Under the pieces are notes generated by a model. That model was not told the origin of the DNA. It did not search any database and worked only from the letters and a program-made list of their open reading frames with translations. DNA of 64,000 nucleotides, from NCBI GenBank assembly GCA_031772625.1, contig CM062813.1:697386420-697450419 (forward strand). Direction: 5' to 3'. This document shows positions 12,684-25,425 of this stretch, piece after piece. Every line of letters begins with the position of its first letter. Position 1 is the first letter of the stretch. This DNA is from Pinus tabuliformis. Lineage: Eukaryota > Streptophyta > Pinopsida > Pinales > Pinaceae. Both the position numbers and the translations under genes were made by a program.

Positions 12684-13602
12684 TGCATTTCATTATTTCC
12701 ATATTAAATTCACCCCATAACATTATTCAAATTTACATCATTATTCAACAACATATGCAACTATGTAGAAAGAACAATATCATCATCAATGCAGTGGAAC
12801 ATAAAAGAACAATAGAAGAAAAACATTCACACATAGAGACATTGGGATTGGTCGGAGACCAGGCAAAACCCACTACGGGGAAAACCCTTTCAAATTCTTC
12901 TTCTTATTAGATTGTCATTGAATGATTCAACAAAGGGAGAGTACAATGATCCACATCTTCAACCATAAACCTATCCAACAAAAATATCTAAACATTCATG
13001 AGATGAACCCAACATTGCCAATAATAAAAAACCCTGATTCAAGAACCTGTAATCAATTGTCATTCTCTGTAGTCAACTGCCAAACTTTGCGGTCAATGAG
13101 CGAAAACTTCGGTCAATTGAAAATTCAACCTTTAGGTCCTAGTCGCAGGGAAGATGTGTCATGCATGCCGCTGAAAGGCTTTGGTCAGAATTTCTCCATG
13201 ACATGCTTGCGACTGTAGTCAAAATTTCTCCATGACATGCCTACAGCTGAGACCCAAAACCCTAAAAATAGAGATGCGAGCTTCGGACCCTGCAATTTCA
13301 GACCTGTGCCAACCATTCTCCGCAAACCCGCGTCAGACCTATGCTAGCCAAACCAAAGAAGAGAATAGAAGAATGCTCCTTGATAATCTCCAAATGAGGT
13401 TGCGGTCACTTGTATTTATAGGCTTCCAAGGGTGTCCAATTTGCCTTAGGGACAACCTGATCAAATATGCACATGTGGGGCTTAATTCAAGAATACACTT
13501 TCCCTTGTCCAAATTGAGCACTTCAATAGTCAAAATTGGCCCTCTCGAAAAAAGGAATCTCGTCCCATGGTTGGAATTTGTCACTGAGCTGCCAAATTAA
13601 CA
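12684..13602 (-). mobile_element. 5' LTR of LARD-like element
   Basis: A LTR of about 920 bp, TGCATTTCATT...CCAAATTAACA in plus orientation. Its left edge is preceded by GCTTTGATAATT, a degenerate complement of the copia TGGTATCAGAGC primer site. Its last 780 bp match 7,583-8,365. Confidence 0.6.
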
Positions 13603-14774
13603 GTTGTTACCTTGCAAACTCCAATGTGGGGTAAACCAGCAAACTTGGGCTCTTTATTCAACTTTAGAAAAATGATTATAGCAAATATTTTCTTAGGAAT
13701 TTAAAGCAACAATTTACTAAGAAAATTTCAGCCCTTCGACCCAACAAATTAGCTGTATGGCCCAGCCACATCAATCCGCACAGTTCACTGGAAATTGTTC
13801 TGTACGGCCTGGATAATTTGGCCTCCTCAAGCCAACTCACTGTGCTTGAAATCGATCCACACAGTTCACTGGAATTTGTTCTGTATGACCTGGATAATTT
13901 GGCCTCCTCAAACCTACTCACTGTGCTTGTAATTTGCCTCTATGCTGATCACACTTTGCTGTAACTTTGACTTCTTGTCTCTCCTGAATGCTCGCGGCTC
14001 AACTCTTGTGCCAAATTGAACTAAACTCTCTAACAGCCCATTTTCCTCTTTCATAATTTTTTGACCTAATATCCAAAGTGATGGAGGGCTGAGATCGCTT
14101 CTCCACACTTGATATCAATGATCATGATATAATCTTTTGTTGACCTCTTAACTTTATAAAAAAGTGGCCAATAAAATTAAAAAATTAAATTATTGATTTT
14201 ATGCCTAAGGTCCAAACTTAAGAAATATTTAATTAATTCTGCTCTGAGAGAATTTTGGTGATTCACTGCATGCCATGGAACTTAACCAATGCAGAATTAT
14301 CTTCCAAGCTACATTTTCAACACAATAGACATATTTTTCATTAGAGTATTCAGATTTGAGGCTGTTCAAATAATTCTGTGCCATGAAACAAATATGTAAT
14401 CATTTGACACATATACACTGTTTAAGAGACAGCCATTATAAAATGGTTCAAGTTGATTTTAGTTGGAATACTTTCGTAAGTACAAGAGCTGTAAAAGGCC
14501 ATTTTATGGCTTTTTCATACGTTATTGAGCATGTGTTCGCATACGTTCTCACTTATATAAAAAGAAAGTCTCAAATGGATTATCTTAGCAACACTAAGGG
14601 CTCTTTCTTGTTATTCTTTTTCATTTTAATATTTATTTGGTATTCAATTCAGAGCTCGAATTCTATTATTTACTCTTTTCATAGACAGCAAGGAGTTGAG
14701 CTGCATTTTTTCAACAGGTATAGAATACGTAAATTTGGCTGGATATCACCATTAATATAACTATGGCCATGCAG
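13603..14774. repeat. Upstream of RRP8 exons; 81-bp direct duplication
   Basis: Two adjacent units of about 80 bp (13,770-13,850 and 13,851-13,930) share ATC-ATCC-CACAGTTCACTGG and GGATAATTTGGCCTCC. The rest, to 14,774, shows no recognisable gene. A 125-codon open stretch at 14,383-14,760 matches nothing I know. The bases just before 14,775 end in GCCATGCAG and act as a splice acceptor. Confidence 0.6.
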
Positions 14775-17700
14775 ATGAGAGCAAGATTGTCAGGGGGACA
14801 TTTCCGCATGTTGAATGAGAAGCTTTACACTTGCAGGTATGCCTACAGGCCCCCACCTGAAACCTAATGAAACTATGCCAACCTTGTAAATAAAAGAAGA
14901 GCAGGTTGGTAGACTCTGTAATGATAATGTGATTTTGGGATTATGGCCTGGAGATCCTTGCTTCATTTTGGTACCCCAAGCTCACTTGTGCTAAATAATG
15001 TGTACAATGTAAAATTCTTTGCATTCTGACATCATTTATATGATCTGGATATGTTTCTTCCCATTACTTATATTATTCTTAAAGCTTTTAGTTATTAAAT
15101 GTTGAGCTTTCAGATGCTTTTAGCAGCATAGGTTCCAATATTTTAATTAAATGAGCAATCAATTGCTTGACAAGTTAAGCGTTATTGTTTGTCTGATAAT
15201 ATCGTTGTTTTTTTTTTTATGGTGCAGAGGCAGTGAGGCATTAGAATTGTTCCAGAATGATCCTTCCTTATTTAGTGTGGTAATGGATGATAGCCTATCT
15301 CGGTAACCTACATATTACTATGTATACTATAGTTTGTGCTTTTAGCGTTACTGTACATCTGTTTATGTTTTGGACTTTGTTGTATGAAATGGGACCGTTA
15401 TGTTTACTGATAAATAGTAAATGCATCTGCTATGTTTTATTGTATGAAATGGGATACTACTATGTTTCTTTTGATAAATATGTCAAATAATAATTATATG
15501 GAAGAAGTATACACACGTTACATATTGCAATACTGAGAAACTTTAGATTGCTATCACAATATTGTTTGTCTTGAAATGGTTCCTTGTTTCTCTCCTTCTG
15601 AAGCAACATGCCTTCCAAGCTTATCTGAAGAGTTAGCTAACACTAGTAGAAATTTGTATCATGTACACTTCTTTTGTGTGGCATGTTTTAGTTAAAACAT
15701 TCCATAATGAATGTCATTTTATGTTTGGATTGCTGTTAACTGTAAATCTGTAACATTCCTCCCATTGAAAGCCCTTTTAGCTTTTTTTATTTATTTTTAT
15801 CTGTTTTAAGGATCACCTAAATTCTCATATCGCGCAAGATTTCAGTTTAGGTGAGATACTTTTTAACGTACTTTCATTATCAACAGTGAAATTAGGGTCT
15901 AAGAAATATGTTTTTGTTTATAGCATCACCAAAATAATAGGAGAAGCGACATTGTTAAAATAGTCTACTATGCATGAGTAACTTGCCTTCTGTTGTCAAG
16001 CCTGCTAGTTTTTGACAATTAGGTTGGTATTAACAGTGTATCTGCCAAAATTGAAAACATACACACTATATCAACTAGCTGCAATCCTTGCAAAGTCTAG
16101 TTAATATATAAATGGCAAATGCCTTATACAGAGGAGATATGGTTCACGAGTCTAAATTTTAAAACAATAAACCTCATTGAGAGTTCAAATTTGAAACAAT
16201 GATTGGGGAACATCAATCTCATTCAGAATGGCAAGGATCATCTGTCGTTATTACCTCTATGAATATAAGAAGCCCCCTTTTTTATCAAATGAAAGTGTTA
16301 TCACAAATGTTGGATATTTTACCTTCATTCCGGCAATCACCTTGTACATATGAAAAGTGCAATGCTTATTATTAAAACTGTGCCATTCTTCATACTTCCA
16401 AATGCTGTTTATGTTCTCTTCCGTTTAGCAGTCGGTGCAATCACATACATCTGTTTGATTGTCATGAAAGTTATGACCAGTCTTCAGAGAATTTCCATCC
16501 TCAACATAAAATCACAGCTACAAAATAGCTTCATTAGTAGTGTTTATATTAAGAGAGCAAAATAATTGAACTGCAATTTTGTCAAAAGCAGTCACTTTTC
16601 TTCATCTTGTACCTTTTGTGCACAGAACTTTCCATGTGAAACTTTCCAGTCTGATCATTTGTCTCTCTCTCCATTTGAACGTTTACAAGAACTTTACTCT
16701 CTTTCAAGTATCTTATATAACAGAGCAATAAATTACCTATTTAAATTACAGAGAAACTCAATGACCAAACAAGATCCATAGCAAATAGACTTATTAGAGC
16801 TGGATAACGTGAATGATGGCAAGCTTCTACTAAAATTCTGTGTTGAAAGTGTACAGCCACTAATATCTACCAAAGGAAACACCTTCAGCTCAATATCACC
16901 TCAGGTTCTTGTGGCAGCTTTCTGCCGACATTAGATAATCAGTATGCCGACATTAGATAATCAGTACTAACCAAGATGCCATGTATGACTCAATATTTTG
17001 GTAGCATCCTTTCACTTGCACGGATGATCCATGGAATTCCGCAAGGTCTCACTCCCAAGAAAAAAATGTGACTGTGGCCTTTTCCCCCGTTTTCTTAGGT
17101 TGGTATTTTGACTATTTCAAAGTTTTTTGATTGTAGTTACTTCCAATAATACTAGACTCCAAAGTGTCTACTACTAAGCACAGGGGGTTGAATACATGGA
17201 ATGTTGGCTCGAGTTGCAAATTAAAAGCAAACAGAATAAGGGACAACTTTCAGAAAGCAGATTCAAAAATCTGAAACTAGGTGCTCTTAAATGGCTGATC
17301 ATACAAGCAGTTTCTCTTTGCACTAAAATAGACAGAAAGTCAAAGAAAACAGAGCAGATTGTTTTGAAGTACAAATCAGCAAGTGTCCCGAGATCCAAAT
17401 ATTGACCATATAAATTTGATTATGAGGCAGCTGAGCCAGCCAGAATCTGCACATATTTCTATATATTTGAAAAAGAAAAGTACTCGTATCTAAAGCATGC
17501 AATAAATAACATATTTCATTTGGCAGATTGTGCCATTTTGTGGCATTTGAGATGACATCATCCAATTTGGGTTGGATAAATTAAACAAGGTATCATAAAC
17601 ACAATGAACATGTGTGGGGCATAGATGACAAGAAGCAGAGCATATTTGGAATGAAAAGAGCTGAAATGTTCAACTAGCAGTGTCGTGGTCCAACATACTG

Positions 17701-20700
17701 CCTCTGAGTTCTGAATTTAATACTTTGCTATTGCAATGAATTAATTATTTGTATTGCTTTACAAAACCCAGTAACTGAGGCCACATGTATCCATATCTCC
17801 ATTGCATGTGCAATGGCCACCATTAGAAGATGCAGCCCTGTATTCCCCCTAATGCAGTTCTATTCTTGAGAATGCAAAGGAAAGTCTTAAGTAACAGTCA
17901 AACCTAGCATCGAAGATTTTTATTACATTAATTACAAGTCTCAGATTGTTCACAGTTGACAGATTCTGAGATAAAGCACTAGGATTTAAGGATGTTCGTT
18001 CTTAAAAAGAAGCTGTAAACACTACCATCGACATCTGCATAACTTTATCTGGAACATAATAAATATCTGCCTAAATGTAGATGCATAAATATAAGTCAGA
18101 TCACTGAAGTTATGCTTTCTAAAATAAATAGAAACACCAAATTCAACTGCACGTAACTAATAAAACTAATCCCTTTGTAATTAATAAATTTAAACACGAC
18201 AATCATTATCCACTAGCTAGCTTCCTTGATAAAGAAAGAAAATTCTGTCAGTTAACATAAAATTAATTGGACAAAAGAGTTTACAATAGAAGCAAGAGCA
18301 TTAAGAACAGCCCCTGATGCATTTGAAGCTCAACACTCTTAAGATTAGTTCGTGAATATGGAAGGCCAGTGGAAGTATCCAAAGCTCAAAGAAAACTTTG
18401 GCCCAAATGATTGGCAAGAATAAGCAACTGACAATTGTATTGTTCCTGAAACCTTTCTGGACTGACTCCATTGCAAGCAATTGAGCCATTGTACTTCTCA
18501 GGTAAACATTAAAACTTGAGATTGCCAAGCTCTGTTTTGAAGATTGAATTCCAGGACTCACTAAAATACGAGCAGCAATACCAACACACCTTCCATTTTA
18601 CTGAGAAACGGATAATTAATTCACCTTTTGCCTTTCCACAACCATAGTGAGGGAAGGAAAGAAACTCCAGTTACTCTACACCAGTAGAGACCATAAGAGA
18701 TTCAAATGAAACATTCTTACGGCCTTCTTTCTATACAGGTCTAAACATAAAGAAAATTTTATCTCAGCAAAATCATCATAACAATTACAGGACAGTAGAT
18801 TATACCATCGAAATTCGAATATAGAATACTTATCAGTTGAATATTGCAGACCAGCCATCTGACTGAGGCGGAGTGATTTTCCACAGTTGAATATAGAATA
18901 CTTATCAGTTGAATATTGCAGGCTTCATTGTACTTAATTTTTCTAGTCCATAGTTTTAAGAATATGCCAATTTGCACTGGAAACCAGTCAAACCAGCTGG
19001 TCAGATAGGCCTAGGTGACAAACTGGTAGGAAAACCTGGTTGGATTGCTGGTTTTACTAGTTAGATAACAAACTGGCTGGTTTGGTACCTGTTGCCTCAA
19101 AACCTAGCAGGAGGTCTTGTGAGTGACCTCGGAAGACAAGGACTAGCCAAGGGACAACACTATGATGTGGAGGTGCACTGTAACCACAACTACCACCTCC
19201 TGCTCTTGAGTGGATTTTCACCACAAGGGAGGCTTCCCTATGTAGGTCACCCAATATAAATTCAAAGTTTAAGTCTTGGAGGTGACAAGGATACTAGGAT
19301 AGGCTAAGGAGACAGTCAGTTTAAGGACAAGGCTCAAACCAGCAAGGACAAGGCAATGAATGCCTTCCAAAGACCTATCTAATTCCTAGGGCACACGTGA
19401 CCTAGGGTTTAGTCAATAAGCAAGGAGAAAAGCCCTGTGAAGGTACACCAGGCCAAGAAAAGACTTGATAAGATAGATATGATCAGTAATTGGAACAACA
19501 AGCCTTCCTAAAGCCCCAAGTTGAATCCTAGGACTAGGTTAGGGTTTACTCCAGGGAAAAATTACCTAGGGCTTGTGACATCAACCCTAAAACAGAAGAA
19601 TTCACTATGGTAAAGAGATGATTTTGAGGCAATGAGACACAAACCACGTGTATAACCCTCACAAAGGCAAACACCCCCCTCCTAGTTGAATTCGGCCCTA
19701 ACCCTAGCCTAGTGGCTTGCCTTAAAGGGTCGAAAATTGAAGAGAGAAAATTTGGGTTTAGGAAAGTTTTTATGCTGTGATCACCTATGTGAAAAGGCTA
19801 GTGCTTGATTTTTGGGGATGGAGTCTAGAGGGAGATCTACTAATGGAAGAATCAAACCCTAGTATGGAGTAAGGGCAAGAAAAACCCTAGTTTTCAAAAC
19901 CCTAGCTATCATTTTATGAGGGGATAAAATCATTGAAGAGAGCTTAACATGAAGATTCATTCAAGGGATTGTCACACATTCTTAAGGGTAATGCATACAA
20001 TACTTTTCCAAGATTTCATAGAAAAATATTCAACAAAACTAGCACATAGAAACCCTAACAATAACCATTCCATGCAATAGCCATAAAAAGATATTCAACA
20101 ATATAGAATACTTACAAGAAATGCATGAACCAATCCTTTATTATCCCAAAATGATGTCTCCAAAACAAGGTGGTCTCCAAAAGCAAAATCTCCACAAAAA
20201 TTCACATCTCCACAAAGGTACAAGAGTATTTCAGCTAGGACAAAATTCTTCAAAGAGGTCAAATCGATCCATAAGTGTTGATGAACAATACAAATGAGGT
20301 GACCTCTATTTATATGAGGTCTACAAGAATTAATTTTTGATTAATGAAGCCCCTAAGACAAGTTTGACATAAGATAACTTTGGGTTACAAGCCAACCCAC
20401 TACGTAAGTGACAAAATAAGCCATAATTGCCCACACATGTGAGTCGTAGCCTCTAGAGATGTTGATGTCATGCTCATTTAGGGCTCCAAATTCTATGCTA
20501 CGGTGAATTGAGGTCTAAAAAAATTTCATGATGCTAGGATCATCCAAATTTTGAGGAAATTCCCTAAAATCCCCCTCAAATCCTCCTTTGGGGTCCCAAA
20601 TCCAGTTGTGGTGCCATTATGTCATCTCTGTGGGTCTCCAACTGTCAAAACAAGGCCTCTCTCTAGCGTCAGGGCTTCTCCAATTGCAACAAGCCCTCCC

Positions 20701-23700
20701 AAGTCTCTAAATAGGAGACCATCTTCATCTAGGCTCAGAATCAAGTCTTGCCCATGAAGTTGTGTCAAGGCAAACTTGAGGGCATGCTAGGTTCAACAGT
20801 GTCATCGTGAAGAATCCTCTATGTTGGGTCGATCAACGTCTTGGGTCTTGAGGGTGCTTTAGGACATGTGACATCTACTCAAGTCATCAGGAGACTCAAC
20901 CCTCTCAACACTGCATTTACTAAGCCATCTCTCTCTCTGAAGAGGCTTGGGTACCTGTGGAGTGGGTGCCCCCAATGAATGGGTTGCTATGGACCACCTG
21001 AGAAAACAACATGAACTCAAGTGAAAGCAACCATCCATCAGAGACTAAGATCATATATGCATCTAAGTGGACCAGACATTAATGCGAAGGGCATGTTAAT
21101 ACTTCGAACAAGGATCGCCTTCTGGTATCTAACTAGAACGAGTCCCATAAAGGTGTTCCTTACTTTGATAGAGGTGGCCGATGGTCAACCCTATTAGGTG
21201 TTTCCGGCCCTCAAGGGAAGTGACAGTTGGAAGGTCATCCTCTCAATTAATAGGTGTTAGTGTGAATGTATGGCAATGGAGGGGAGAAGGCTTCCTGACC
21301 AAGTGCCATGGTCAAGGGGACTAATTGATGGGGGGTCCACATCCTAAGTAAATGGATGTAATGGAGGGAGCAATCGTGGAGGCATGAGTTACCTTGCTTG
21401 GCTGCTTTTTTCACCCCTTTAGTATGCCTTTTACTTTTTCTTGATAATGCTTTGTATTATGGTGCATAGCTCAAGGGTTAGAGCTTGCTCTTTATGATGT
21501 AGCATTTTATATTACCCCTTAAGATGAGACAATTCTCGCTCATCAAGGTTGGGAAATGAAAGGGTTTCTTTTGATGTGAAGGAGCAGCATGTGCTCAATA
21601 ATCATGTTTTGGCTAATGATGAGGGTAGAGCTCATGTTAAGCCTTTTCCCATGTGCTAACTTATGTCCCGACCATCTTTTGTATTTTGGTTTTCTTATTT
21701 TTCTTTTGTTGTGGCCATGATATGATTTTCCATTATTTTAGTTGCATCAACCTCCACGACAATGTTTTCCGACCCTACTAAACGAGTGTGGACATTTGGT
21801 GTCGAATCCTAAAGAATTGATGACAAGTTAGACCCGAAGAATGGAGATGGAATATTGGGGTTTGCAATGTGTCATGGTATGTGTCAAGTATGGTGTAGGG
21901 GATAATGAACACACTATCTCAATCTAGGTTTTCCAAGTAGTGTCCCTCCTATAACCATAAGGCCTTGGGGTAGGACCCACTAGACTATGGCTGAAGATAC
22001 CCCCCTTGGTAAGGTGAGAGAACATATTTACAGTCAAGATTGGTCAATACTAAATACCAGATCACCCCTTCATCCATACTAAATACCCAAAAGAAACAAG
22101 TATAAGTACCCGATTGCAAAATGATCAAAGTACCATTTAAATAGTAGCCCAACTTCATCAAAGTGAAAATGATAGATGGGGAGAGACATATGGTTGATGT
22201 AAATGGCGGAGGCACATGGCACATCATCATCATCAAAAAATGGCTATTAGGGCCCTGTTGGTTGCATGGCTATCCGACTCGCTGTTAGATGTAGGAGACA
22301 AATTTCCTGCTTAGACACTAGTTCATACCAATGAGAACATTTGTGACCTTTGGCATAGGAGGATGGGGCATCTCCAACACAGATCTCTACTATTTTTAAG
22401 ATAAATGGTCATTGGGTTTCCGGACTTCACTGTGGACTAGCACGGGGTGTTTAAAGGGTGTGCACTTGGCCAGAATGTCAAGGCATCTTTCCCTAGCAGT
22501 GAGACTCGATCTAAAGGCATTTTGGATCTTATCCATTTTGATTTGGCAGGGCCTATGTTCGCATCTTCAATAAAGGGCGGATATTACTATGTGACCTTCA
22601 TTGATGACTTCTTCGGGAAGACTGGATCTACTTCATGAAGACCAAGGGTGAGTTCTTCAGTCATTTCAAAGCTTTCGAAGCTCAGGTGGAGAACGTGATA
22701 GGAAGGAAGATCAAAGTGTTGAGGACAAACAATGGGGGTGAATACACCTCTAATGAGTTCACTGATTTTCGTAAGGAGGTAGGGATCAAGAGGGAGAAGA
22801 CAGTGGTCGACAACCCAATTCAGTGGCCAATAGCCCGCAGCAGAATGGGGTTGCAGAGAGGAAGAATTGGTCTATCATCAGTGCGGTGAAGGCCATGATC
22901 CATGATCAGATTTTTATGACGTTTTTGTGGGTTGAGGCATGCAACACAATTGTGTATTTGCAAAACAAGAGCCCACACTAGATTCTAGAGGATAAGACAA
23001 TGAAGGAAGTATTCATAGGGAAGAAGCCTGAGATAAGACATCTCAGGTTATTTGGTTGTCTAGTCTGTTGAAAATTGTAACTAGTATCGGTCTTCATAAT
23101 TGCATTTGTATCATGACTTGATGTAATCATTGTACTTGTCAAAGAAGAAAGGAGAAAGAAAAATATTTTGTAAAAGAAAAATTATTTAAAGAATGGGTTT
23201 CTTGCCCATGGTCATTGGTTCTAGGTCCAAGCACCCATTGAGTGCTCTAGGGTTTATGTCTTGAGTCAAAAGTCAATGTTATGATTTAAAATTCGCATAT
23301 GGGCACATGTATCAAAGAAGAAAATAATATTTTTATTATTAGAAAGGTCTAATAATGCTTATGTCTTTTAATTTTTTTCTACTCTTGTAGTCACTATTCA
23401 TTTCAATTCATTTCTTATCGGGGTGTATTTTACACCCTTCTCTTTTGCTTGGCTATTGTTGCTGCTTGTAGTCACCAGTCCCTTTTGACTTATTTGCTCT
23501 TTAGTGGACATTAAAACAAATTTCGGTTCTTGTCTTGACAATGTATTATAGCATTGCCATATCTGGTTAATGCTAATTGGGCCATTACCACGTATTTACA
23601 GTACTGTGAATTTACACAATGACTGTAGAAGAAACTTATAGTTCTTGTCAATATTACATGAATTTTTCATCTGTGAATGTACTAAGCTATAAGGAGAATG

Positions 23701-24519
23701 TCTTGCTTTCAAAACATTTGATATGCACTTGAAATTTATTACTTGAGACCTCTTGCTGTAGAAGAAATTGAGTATGAGTTTGTTCTATAATCAGTATCAT
23801 GCAGGTTATCAGGAGCAGATGTCTCATTGGCCTCAACAACCAGTCGACATTATCATCAAGTGGCTGAAAGATCATAGCCCCTCTTTAGTTGTGGCTGATT
23901 TTGGATGTGGTAAGGACTTTTGTAGAAAATTGTATTGAAATTTGCGTCTTTTGACATGAAATAAGCATACTATTGCAAGAAATTGACTAGGTGAGGTATA
24001 TTATAAAATCTGTCATCTTGTCATCTACTTACATATCAACCATTTTAAATTATAAATAATTCTTTTTAGGTTTGGGATTTAACTGAGAAAGAACACTGAC
24101 AGGTGATGCAAAGTTAGCCAAAAGCGTCAAGAATAAAGTCTTCTCTCTAGATCTTGTCTCCTGTGAACCATCGGTAATTGCTTGTGATATGGCACATGTA
24201 AGTACTGCATAAGGGATTTCTATTTTTACTGGGAATTTGGAATCAAATCAATGGATAGAGATAGCAATTTTGAATTCATTAAGGAGAGATATGTTCTAAA
24301 TTTGTTTTTATGACTGGTTTTTGAAAAAAACGTTGTGGGGGAAACTACAGATGTGGAGTGAAGTGCTGATGTTCATGTTGCCAGCCATATTTATGTAATG
24401 TGTTTTTGGCAGACTCCCTTGATTTCATCATCAGTTGATGTTGCTGTATTCTGTCTCTCACTAATGGGAACTGACTTCCCAAATTATCTCAAGGAGGCTC
24501 ACAGAGTTCTGAAGCCAAG
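14775..24519 (+). CDS. RRP8: RRP8 rRNA (adenine-N1) methyltransferase, five internal exons
   Basis: RRP8 (nucleomethylin family) is a nucleolar SAM-dependent enzyme that makes the m1A of large-subunit rRNA. Exons: 14,775-14,836; 15,228-15,279; 23,795-23,909; 24,103-24,197; 24,413-24,519. All introns are GT-AG and the phases (2, 0, 1, 0, then 2) agree. Together they encode 143 residues: the family signature [19 protein letters not shown], then [10 protein letters not shown], the SAM-binding motif [15 protein letters not shown], the acidic loop FSLDLVS, ACDM, and motif [18 protein letters not shown] followed by KEAHRVLKP. The lysine-rich N-terminal exon upstream and the C-terminal exons (about 90 residues in Arabidopsis) were not found. 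The last donor (CCAAG/GTATGC) looks functional. No stop interrupts the exons. The second visible intron is 8.5 kb and carries LTR debris, as is common in conifers. It could be a 3'-truncated copy, but the clean splice sites argue for a living gene. Confidence 0.9.
15280..22239 (+). other. RRP8 intron, 5' part: no gene recognised
   Basis: AT-rich intron DNA. Small direct repeats occur at about 16,923-16,968 (GCCGACATTAGATAATCAGTA twice) and at 18,818-18,852 versus 18,887-18,922 (GAATATAGAATACTTATCAG-type block). From about 18,950 the composition changes: runs such as AACTGGTAGG/ACTGGCTGG, then 19,000-22,240 with AAACCCTAG-like words. This looks like old LTR or DNA-transposon debris, but I cannot assign a family. 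Confidence 0.5.
22240..23065 (+). pseudogene. Copia integrase fragment in RRP8 intron
   Basis: A decayed Ty1/copia pol segment. At about 22,310-22,380 it encodes the pre-integrase motif ([18 protein letters not shown]). The integrase core follows: a DLAGPM block, [12 protein letters not shown] with the first catalytic Asp, then [14 protein letters not shown], where the second catalytic Asp is replaced by Asn. Past this the frame shifts, and the region that should hold the catalytic Glu is scrambled; it ends in a broken FGCLV box at about 23,050. Integrase would insert element cDNA into chromosomes. With the Asp change, the frameshifts and no RT, it is dead. It lies in the same orientation as RRP8. 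Confidence 0.85.
23066..23390 (+). mobile_element. Truncated LTR, family B
   Basis: Starts TGTTGAAAATTG right after the copia fragment and follows the family-B LTRs at 25,426 and 50,930 (CGGTCTTCA-TAAT, GGGTTTCTTGCCC, AGTCAAAAG blocks). Similarity fades near 23,390, well before the RRP8 exon at 23,795. Confidence 0.65.
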
Positions 24520-24920
24520 GTATGCATTAGATGAATTTATTTTGAAGATGTATTTTGGACATAATGTTATTGGCTTGAGCTACCCGACAAAAATTGATCT
24601 TGTTATTTGTCATTGTGTAATCTATCATGGTTAGCAAAGGCATTTTTGTGAAATTGCTGAATTTCAGCTGCAGGCTGACCATACAAAATTATCTCAGCGT
24701 GTATAATCCTTGAGCATTCTGGCTGTGTATCTATATTTTTTTTTGATAGAGGTCGTCTTAGCATTCAGTTTCAAAGGCTACATTAGACTGTTCATTCGTG
24801 CCTAATGGAAGGTACATGTGGAGACTCTTAAGGTAAAATGCTTTAGTTGTTAATTCAATTCTTGTTAAACTGCTTAAATCCACGTGATAAGGGGCATGAT
24901 ATAAGGAATTTTAAATTCCT
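24520..24920 (+). other. RRP8 intron, start
   Basis: Begins with the donor GTATGC. No exon that could follow KPR was seen. It contains a poly-T tract near 24,740. The sequence then runs into a gypsy LTR remnant. Confidence 0.5.
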
Positions 24921-25125
24921 TAAGGTCACTTCACATCCATTGGTTGATTCATCCTTCACAAGTGACTTTCTATATACCGGGTATCCTCCCATCGGTGAAA
25001 GTCTGTAAAGAGTAGGGAGTCTTAGCTGAGGTGACAGTTGGTTAAGCCTCCATTGTTGCCCTTTGATCTAGCAGTTGTCCCTTTAGGAGTCCCTTTTATG
25101 CCCCCTGCTAGTTTGAGCAATAACA
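24921..25125 (+). mobile_element. 5' LTR remnant of gypsy element
   Basis: 205 bp nearly identical to 36,498-36,702, both ending in TTTGAGYRATAACA. Only the U5 end of the 5' LTR is present. Confidence 0.75.
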
Positions 25126-25128
25126 TTT

Positions 25129-25147
25129 TGGTGCCGTTGTTGGGGAC
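25129..25147 (+). other. Gypsy primer-binding site, tRNA-Asp type
   Basis: TGGTGCCGTTGTTGGGGAC, three bases after the LTR end, is close to TGGCGCCGTTGCCGGGGAC, the tRNA-Asp-complementary primer site of many plant gypsy elements. Differences are mainly C-to-T changes, consistent with decay of methylated cytosines. Confidence 0.8.
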
Positions 25148-25425
25148 ACGAAATGTGTGTTTTGTTCCCCATACAACATATTGACATAACATTATTGGCA
25201 ACTCCATTGGAAGAATGAAGCCCTAGTTCTTCGTTGAACTTTAAGGTCAATGCTTGTAGGGTGAAGCAAGCATTTTTCTAGGCATCTTTAAATTCACCCT
25301 GGGCACTCGTACATATTTTTCATGTATACCTCAAATAGGTTGTCTTTCTTTGATAAATTTCCCGCTTTGGACATTGCTAGTATCCCAGGGTATCCTAATC
25401 ATGTTGTGGGAAGTTTGGTACATGG

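Noticed and set aside
14383..14760. 125-codon frame just upstream of the first RRP8 exon as the missing N-terminus
   Set aside because: The RRP8 N-terminus is Lys-rich and hydrophilic; this frame is hydrophobic and ends in a stop before the acceptor at 14,775.
18950..19090. Start of another hAT element (CTGGTTTG/AACTGG-rich text)
   Set aside because: No matching opposite end or 8-bp duplication could be found, so no element is called.
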